From NCBI GenBank assembly GCA_029931535.1, contig JAQPZY010001596.1, forward strand, positions 1,304,001-1,368,000: a stretch of 64,000 nt of DNA, given 5' to 3'. Position 1 is the first letter of the stretch. The number at the start of each line of letters is the position of its first letter. Below are positions 58,630-64,000 of the stretch, piece by piece. The DNA is from Margaritifera margaritifera. Taxonomy: Eukaryota > Mollusca > Bivalvia > Unionida > Margaritiferidae. The notes beneath the pieces are model-generated. The model saw nothing but the letters and a program-made list of their open reading frames with translations, was not told the DNA's origin and ran no database searches. A program made the translations under genes and the position numbers.

Positions 58630-59046
58630 TGTGGGAATCCATTTGAAATCATATTTTATAGTTTGTGCCATTGAAATCAGATATATTTAGAGAGGAATTA
58701 TTTACTTAAGATATTCATTGGAATTACTAAAGTGCTCATTGACTTGAAATAATACAATACTTTGGACTTTTGAGAACTCATTCAAAGGCATTCTAGATTG
58801 TATCATTGTGTTATGTCAGTACATTCAAGACTATTGGAAAAAATTTGGACATTCTTTATTTTTTGGACTTGTGATTAGGACATTTAGGGTTATTTGGAAT
58901 TTGATTCACAATATTGTAAGTAACTCTTGAATTTCATTTCACTTTGTATTGTAGGGAAATAAATTGCTTGTTGATAATACCGGTACTTACATTGTTGGTT
59001 TCGCTTTCTTTCTGCTACATATTTTTTAAGACCTAGAGTCAAAACA
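58630..59046 (+). repeat. LTR-like repeat, copy A
   Basis: Diverged direct copy of 60575-61012, starting TGTGGGAATCCATTT and ending ...CCTAGAGTCAAAACA. It has an AATAAA at about 58959-58964, then 'ttgcttgttgat' and 'gctttctttctgctaca', a layout like an R-U5 end. No open frames. Confidence 0.55.
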
Positions 59047-59093
59047 CCTGATCAAAAACATCTAAAAACAACAAGATTGATTATATACAATAG

Positions 59094-59095
<2 letters not shown>

Positions 59096-59170
<75 letters not shown>
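59096..59170. repeat. (AT)n/(GT)n microsatellite
   Basis: About 30 AT units followed by six GT units, between the two LTR-like copies. Confidence 0.96.
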
Positions 59171-60574
59171 GTACTTATATAACAGACTTCAAGGAAATTT
59201 GGTTCTCTATATTTCCATGAGAATTTGCAAAATTATATAAAATAAAGAGAAATTTATTGACTAGCTTCAAGGAGAGTTCCAGTGTTTTCATAATATTCTG
59301 GCAATTATATATTGTCTAAATCAGTAAGTCTCCCAAGGATCAGGGAGATGTATGCAAAAATAATCTGAATGGCAGCAACTACTTTGTTTTATTCAAATTC
59401 ATCCAGTGGTTTATTATGAGAAATTGAAAATCGTGGAATAGTTTTCCTTGTTTTGAATATGCTCGTTTATAACAAAAAGCGAGGGAAGGTGGGATATTGT
59501 TGTTATAAAAGGAAACCTGAATTAATACTGCTAATATGTTTACATTGTTTCACTTTTTTTTAGTGGGAATCTGAAATGGCTAAGTACTGAATCCAGTCAT
59601 AGAGAAAAATATCAAATTGATCTTTACATTAATTAACTGGAAACTTAGGACATGTTTTGAAGTGACTCTAAATCTAATTGCTGCTACTTTTTAAAAAGTA
59701 AAAAATACAATATGGGCTCAGCTAGTGGGTTGATTACTTAGTACTAACTGGTACTAACATTAACTATACATGTACATGTAAATATAATTACTTAAAATGA
59801 TGCAATTGCCTTTTCTTTGCTGTCTATATTGAGAACTGATAAATGTATAAACATTTTTAGTAGCATGATATAGATACATCTAATTTAAAACTTTGTTAAA
59901 TATTCGTTTTCGGTCTCAAATGACAAAACATTTTACTTTATTTCAATTTTGTCTCAAAAAGTTATAATTGCGAAATTTTTTTGATTTAAATTTTGAGCCA
60001 GAACATGAAACGTCAGTCTTTTCAAGAAGCTTTTAGAAAATTTAAAAGAAAATATAGTTTGGAAATTTAACTACCATGTGTTTGCATAAACATTTCTCAT
60101 TTATTTCTCATACACAGAAAAATTCAAATTTTAAAGTGATTGTTTGACAATAGAAAAAAGCAATGTGGGTAATTACCGGGACAAAAAGAATTTTCCAGCA
60201 GATAACAAAAACTGAAATTCAAATGTTATGTATGATGTTTATATAATATTATAAATATTTTAGGAAATTAAAAATGTTTCTTGACTTTAATATTTGTTTA
60301 AATATTAATGTTGTTTATTAGGAAATCATGTTTAACTAGTGTCCTTGAATTAGGTTGTTTACTTAAGATTTGAGTCCAAGGATAGGTTTGATAAAGGTTG
60401 ATTTTGTTTAGAGATAAAACTGGAATTACCTTAGGAGTTATGTGTTAAAAAGCACATAGGCCATTTACTATTCTAGAATATTCTGTCATGTGAACAATCT
60501 TTATATATACCATGTTTAGTGGACAGTTTTTGAGTTTTAACATTATCATCAGTCTTTTAAAGAGCTATTACAGT
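59171..60574. other. Sequence between the LTR-like copies, no gene recognised
   Basis: AT-rich, with no RT, integrase or other domain. If the flanking copies are true LTRs this is the interior of a small non-autonomous element. Confidence 0.45.
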
Positions 60575-61012
60575 TGTGGAAAATCATTTTAAATTCTGAG
60601 AGAGGAATTATTTAAAATATTCATTGGATTTTAAAAGTGCTCATAGACTTTTGGATTTTGGATTTTGAATTGATGATTTTGGGATTTATGTGAACTTATT
60701 CAAAGATATTTTGGAGTACTTCATTTTGGCATATCAGGACATTAAAGACTACTGACACATCATGACATTAAAGACCATTGGCACATCAACTCATTCAAGG
60801 ATACAGCCATTCATTTGGAACATTCTATATTTAGGACTTGCACTTAGGACATTTAGACTTATTGGATCATTTGGATTTTAATTCACATTACTGTAAGTGT
60901 CTTTTGATTTTCATTTTAATTATCTAGAAATAAATTGCTTGTTGATTTTTACTTGATTTGTTGGTTTTACTTTCTTTCTGTTACATTTTTCTTAGACCAT
61001 AGAGTCGTAACA
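60575..61012 (+). repeat. LTR-like repeat, copy B
   Basis: Starts TGTGGAAAATCATTTT and ends TAGACCATAGAGTCGTAACA. It shares ordered blocks with copy A: 'gagaggaattattta', 'atattcattgga', 'aagtgctcat', 'gcacttaggacatttag', 'aaataaattgcttgttgat' and 'actttctttctgttaca'. Its right end, reversed, also matches the start of the 7421 repeat. No target duplication found. Confidence 0.55.
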
Positions 61013-61019
61013 CAAACAT

Positions 61020-62150
61020 TACATGACTGTATCAATTATGAGTTTGATTTCATTTTTGTGAAACGTGACATTCTGTAATTATTAATTATTGCTGACTCTG
61101 TTACAATTAGTGGCTGGTGGAAGGATCCCCCCCCCCATCCCCCACCCCAATGCATAATTTGGAATAGTTAGCATTATTGAGGTTTAGCATAGTAGTATAA
61201 AAAGTACAGTTACTATAGATAGAATTTTTGGAGGTCATTTCATTCAGAAGAATGAAGTTAAAAGTTTATGATATATATTTGGATGTCCTGACCATATTAT
61301 GTTAAGTAAATATCAAAAGGGAATTTGTCTTTAAAATATTCAAGACTTTTAAGTATTTAAGTTCTTTGTCTTGAATTTTATTTTAAAATTGCTGTATGCT
61401 GTGCAAAAAGACTGAGTCAAATACCGAGTCAATTAAAATTAGGCGATCCTTGTAAGCGAAACAATGGCTGATTATGTCACCTATACTCCACTTTGAGCAC
61501 ACAAAAAATGAAGGAAAGAAACATGAATAAATAAATGAATAAGTGATAGATTTTTGGGGTTAGAAAATGAATATGTCATGCACCTACAAGAAAGGAAGAA
61601 AGAAGGAATGAGACTGGCAGAAGGAAAGAAAATCAGAATTGAATAAGGTGTAAACAAAAGGATAAATTGTTCTTTGAAATATAATAAATAGCAAAAGAAA
61701 GAAAGAAGGAACTTCACACAATATAAGATTTTATTTGAAGATATGAGATACAGTAGTACATCAATGTAAAGGTAAGTTGATATATTCTGTTATTGATATG
61801 TTTGTAAATCTCATCAAAAATTTTCCTTTGTTTCAATATAACTCTTTGTCATGTCTTTTAGTCAACTCAGTCGTAATATTATCAACACATATTTATAAGC
61901 CATCTTTTGCTGGTGGATTGTTTAAGGAATAGAAATTGCTTGTTAAACGTCCTGTGGCTGTGGAAAAATTGCATAATCATTTTACTAAAAATCTACCAAA
62001 AAATATACTACTGTAGGTTGTAGACTCATTTTTAATGTTCATAATCATTGAGTTGAAAATGTATACAGACGGTAGGATTCTTTTGATGCACTTAATAGCC
62101 TAAGTCATGCCTTTATTTATTTGTTACTGTTAGTACTGTTTCAATATGGC
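61020..62150. other. Intergenic DNA upstream of the RBM48-like exon
   Basis: No gene recognised; C-rich run at 61128-61145 and a purine-rich stretch at 61500-61720 on the plus strand. Confidence 0.45.
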
Positions 62151-62224
62151 AGCCTGCACGGATACTTTGTTGATAAGGTTTGAAACGTTTTTTAAGTGAT
62201 AAATCCAGAACAAGGGCAACGGAC

Positions 62225-62311
62225 ATGTCTGTTCCAGCTCACCATAGTCGCCAGGAAGAATGTTTGACTCGTTCTCCTTATCGCCAGGGACGAAAAGCAA
62301 CGGCTATCAAG
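62225..62311 (+). CDS. RBM48: RBM48-like first coding exon
   Basis: The ATG at 62225 opens 29 codons reading MSVPAHHSRQEECLTRSPYR, QGRKATAIK, ending at a donor AAG|GTACAA (62311/62312). From memory, the N-terminus of RBM48 proteins has the same pattern: HH, about five residues, C, TR, YR, GR, A-x-KV just before the RRM. RBM48 is a nuclear RNA-binding protein that partners ARMC7 in splicing of minor (U12-type) introns. The length fits a first exon; the RRM exons would lie further right, and I saw none before 64000. The 5' flank (62150-62224) is a plausible 5' UTR. The match is short, so a chance or processed fragment cannot be excluded. Confidence 0.55.
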
Positions 62312-62962
62312 GTACAACCTGGAAAAGGTGTCTCTTTGGGGGAAGTCCGTTTAGACCTTGGTACTGTTTTCACATATGCTTGAAGCAGCCATGTAGAGCA
62401 ACCCGGGTTGTTTTCGACACGTGTCTATTATTGATACACTTTCAGTAAAAAAATTATCGTTTTTCAGTTATAATTGTTACGAAATGGCGCAATTTTCATG
62501 AGAACATATTGATCTATATCATCACACAGGTACTTGTTTCTATCAGTAAAACGGGGGTAAACTAATGATAACACCCACCCCTACTCCCATTCAACACATC
62601 GAGAGTAGGGGAAGTTGCTATAATTAGTTTCTGCCTTTTGATTGATATAAAAAAGTGCCTGTGATACATCATCTCAAAGCTTTCTTGCTGTCTTGAAGAT
62701 CACAGCAGATGCCAGTGTATATAGTATGACATCCTTAATTATTATTTACCATGTCATGCATAATATTGTGGCATTTTAGCATTTTCGAGTACCATTGAAG
62801 TTATACAAACAAACTGGTACAAATCGCGGCAATCTTTCTCAGCATGAAGAACACATTCAGTTTCATGCAGTTATGAAATTTTCCATTGTTGAAGTGAGAT
62901 TTTGGATAATGTTGGTGAAGACTTCCACTTGGGTATGTTTTCTAAGTAGTAACACTGTATTA

Positions 62963-63464
62963 CAATCCTACCTGTTTATGTCGACATCCTCAGGCCTGAG
63001 GCAATATTGTCGACATAGCAGATTTTGAGATAAGTAGGGGGTGGGGAGGTGGGATGAAAAAAAGCAAATTTCTCTTTGACCCGCATACAAGTGAAATTCG
63101 TCTGTAAGGGGTGATCTTTGTCAGTGAGAAGGATTTACACTTTGAGAAAATAAACAATGGAAATTTTGAGTAAATGAAGACAAAACCAGTATGAAATTCA
63201 TTTGTAAAGTTGTATATTGACAACTTACCTTTATGTGAATTTGTGGGTAGATATGGCAACATTAAAGCCTGTCAGTAACATAGGTTATTGTTCAAGCTGG
63301 GACCTAGGGCTTCTGTCGACATATACATTTATTTTTTATCTTGATGTCGACATAAGCATGACAAATTTGGTTGTAACAATAGACCAGGGAACTAGGACTT
63401 TGCTTTTTTGTCAATATAGATTGTATGTTGACATAAGTGATGTCGATATAAGTGGGTAGGACTG
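62963..63464 (+). mobile_element. 502-bp MITE with TA target duplication
   Basis: Terminal inverted repeats CAATCCTACCTGTTTATGTC and, reverse complemented from the right end, CAGTCCTACCCACTTATATC, both followed by GACATC. TA flanks both sides (62961-62962, 63465-63466). Subterminal GTCGACATA-like words occur several times (62980, 63012, 63316, 63345, 63440), possible transposase-binding repeats. No transposase; Tc1/mariner-type by target site. Confidence 0.8.
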
Positions 63465-63466
63465 TA

Positions 63467-64000
63467 GTATGTACCGGCCTACCATGAGAGACTCCAGTAA
63501 ACTGTGTCACCTTGAAATGAAATGGTGAAATCCCAACCTCTTACGACTTTCAGAATGACCTTTTGCCTCCAAGAAATTACTTTACATGTGTTATCATGAA
63601 TAAACACATAAAATCAGCTTTTGTCCAGTAGAATAAGCATATCATAGTACAACCTGCCTGTACTTTGGGAATTTCCGCTAACTACAGAACAAGTCAGCTT
63701 GGGATGTCGATAATATATAGCCAACAATCCCATGCATGGATTTTATTGACACCACAGCCAGGAAAATGCAAAATCACGAAATACTATATTTTACTGCTTG
63801 ATTTAATTACTGTTTTTTAACAAATTCTGCATCAACAAAAATAAATTATTGGATAATATTTCATGTTGTCAAGTAAACTGTAGGCCCTGATTTCAGAAGC
63901 GTATGCAATTATATATTGATGTATAAATAATAAAATGGAGCATCTTGAATAAAAAACGAAAAGGTTCCCGGTTGAAAAATACATGAACTGTTTAAGTTTA
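63467..64000. other. Right end of window, no gene recognised
   Basis: Probably intron or flank of the RBM48-like gene if that call is right. No exon with RRM motifs was seen. Confidence 0.45.

Overview
The window looks like nuclear DNA from a metazoan, most likely a bivalve or related mollusc. The reasons are AT-rich intron-bearing sequence, many mini- and microsatellites, animal transposon classes (DIRS, gypsy-type, Polinton-type, piggyBac, pogo, hAT, a tRNA-derived SINE), and HEPN (DZIP3-like) and NACHT-repeat genes of the kind expanded in bivalves. Species cannot be fixed from sequence alone. Few ordinary genes are visible; most of the window is repeats, relics and intergenic DNA.

Layout. 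1-4662 is a large near-perfect inverted duplication. Its right arm and spacer carry one exon of a DZIP3-like HEPN protein (minus strand) and its left arm carries the first 88 codons of the same exon, truncated (plus strand). 4.7-8.2 kb holds a SINE, a GATA array, two degenerate tandem arrays and an LTR-like end. An intact 229-bp hAT MITE sits at 8.4 kb. A minisatellite at 12.8-14.85 kb is split by a piggyBac deletion derivative. 16.1-28.4 kb is a nested repeat complex: two arrays of a ~144-bp repeat flank a gypsy-type integrase fragment and a Polinton-type integrase relic, and that relic is itself split by a ~6-kb decayed DIRS retrotransposon with inverted terminal repeats. 31.3-35.7 kb holds a pogo-like deletion derivative with TA target duplication and a decayed multi-copy gene of unknown function.

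The centrepiece is a single 7.4-kb exon at 35958-43336. It encodes a NACHT NTPase followed by 40 tandem 44-residue leucine-rich units (132 bp each) that are almost identical in DNA. Variation is confined to short modules on the predicted strand face, and blocks of several units have been copied. The exon opens at a phase-1 splice acceptor, so its N-terminal exon(s) are missing from view. The HEPN exon near 3 kb ends at a phase-1 donor, the same phase, although it is 32 kb away on the other strand. I infer a HEPN-NACHT-repeat receptor family, probably in innate immunity, with a rapidly evolving sensor array.

43-62 kb is mainly intergenic: diverged duplications, minisatellites, LTR-like repeats and three possible unrecognised exons. 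Near the right end a short exon at 62225-62311 matches the N-terminus of RBM48, and a 502-bp TA-flanked MITE lies at 63 kb.
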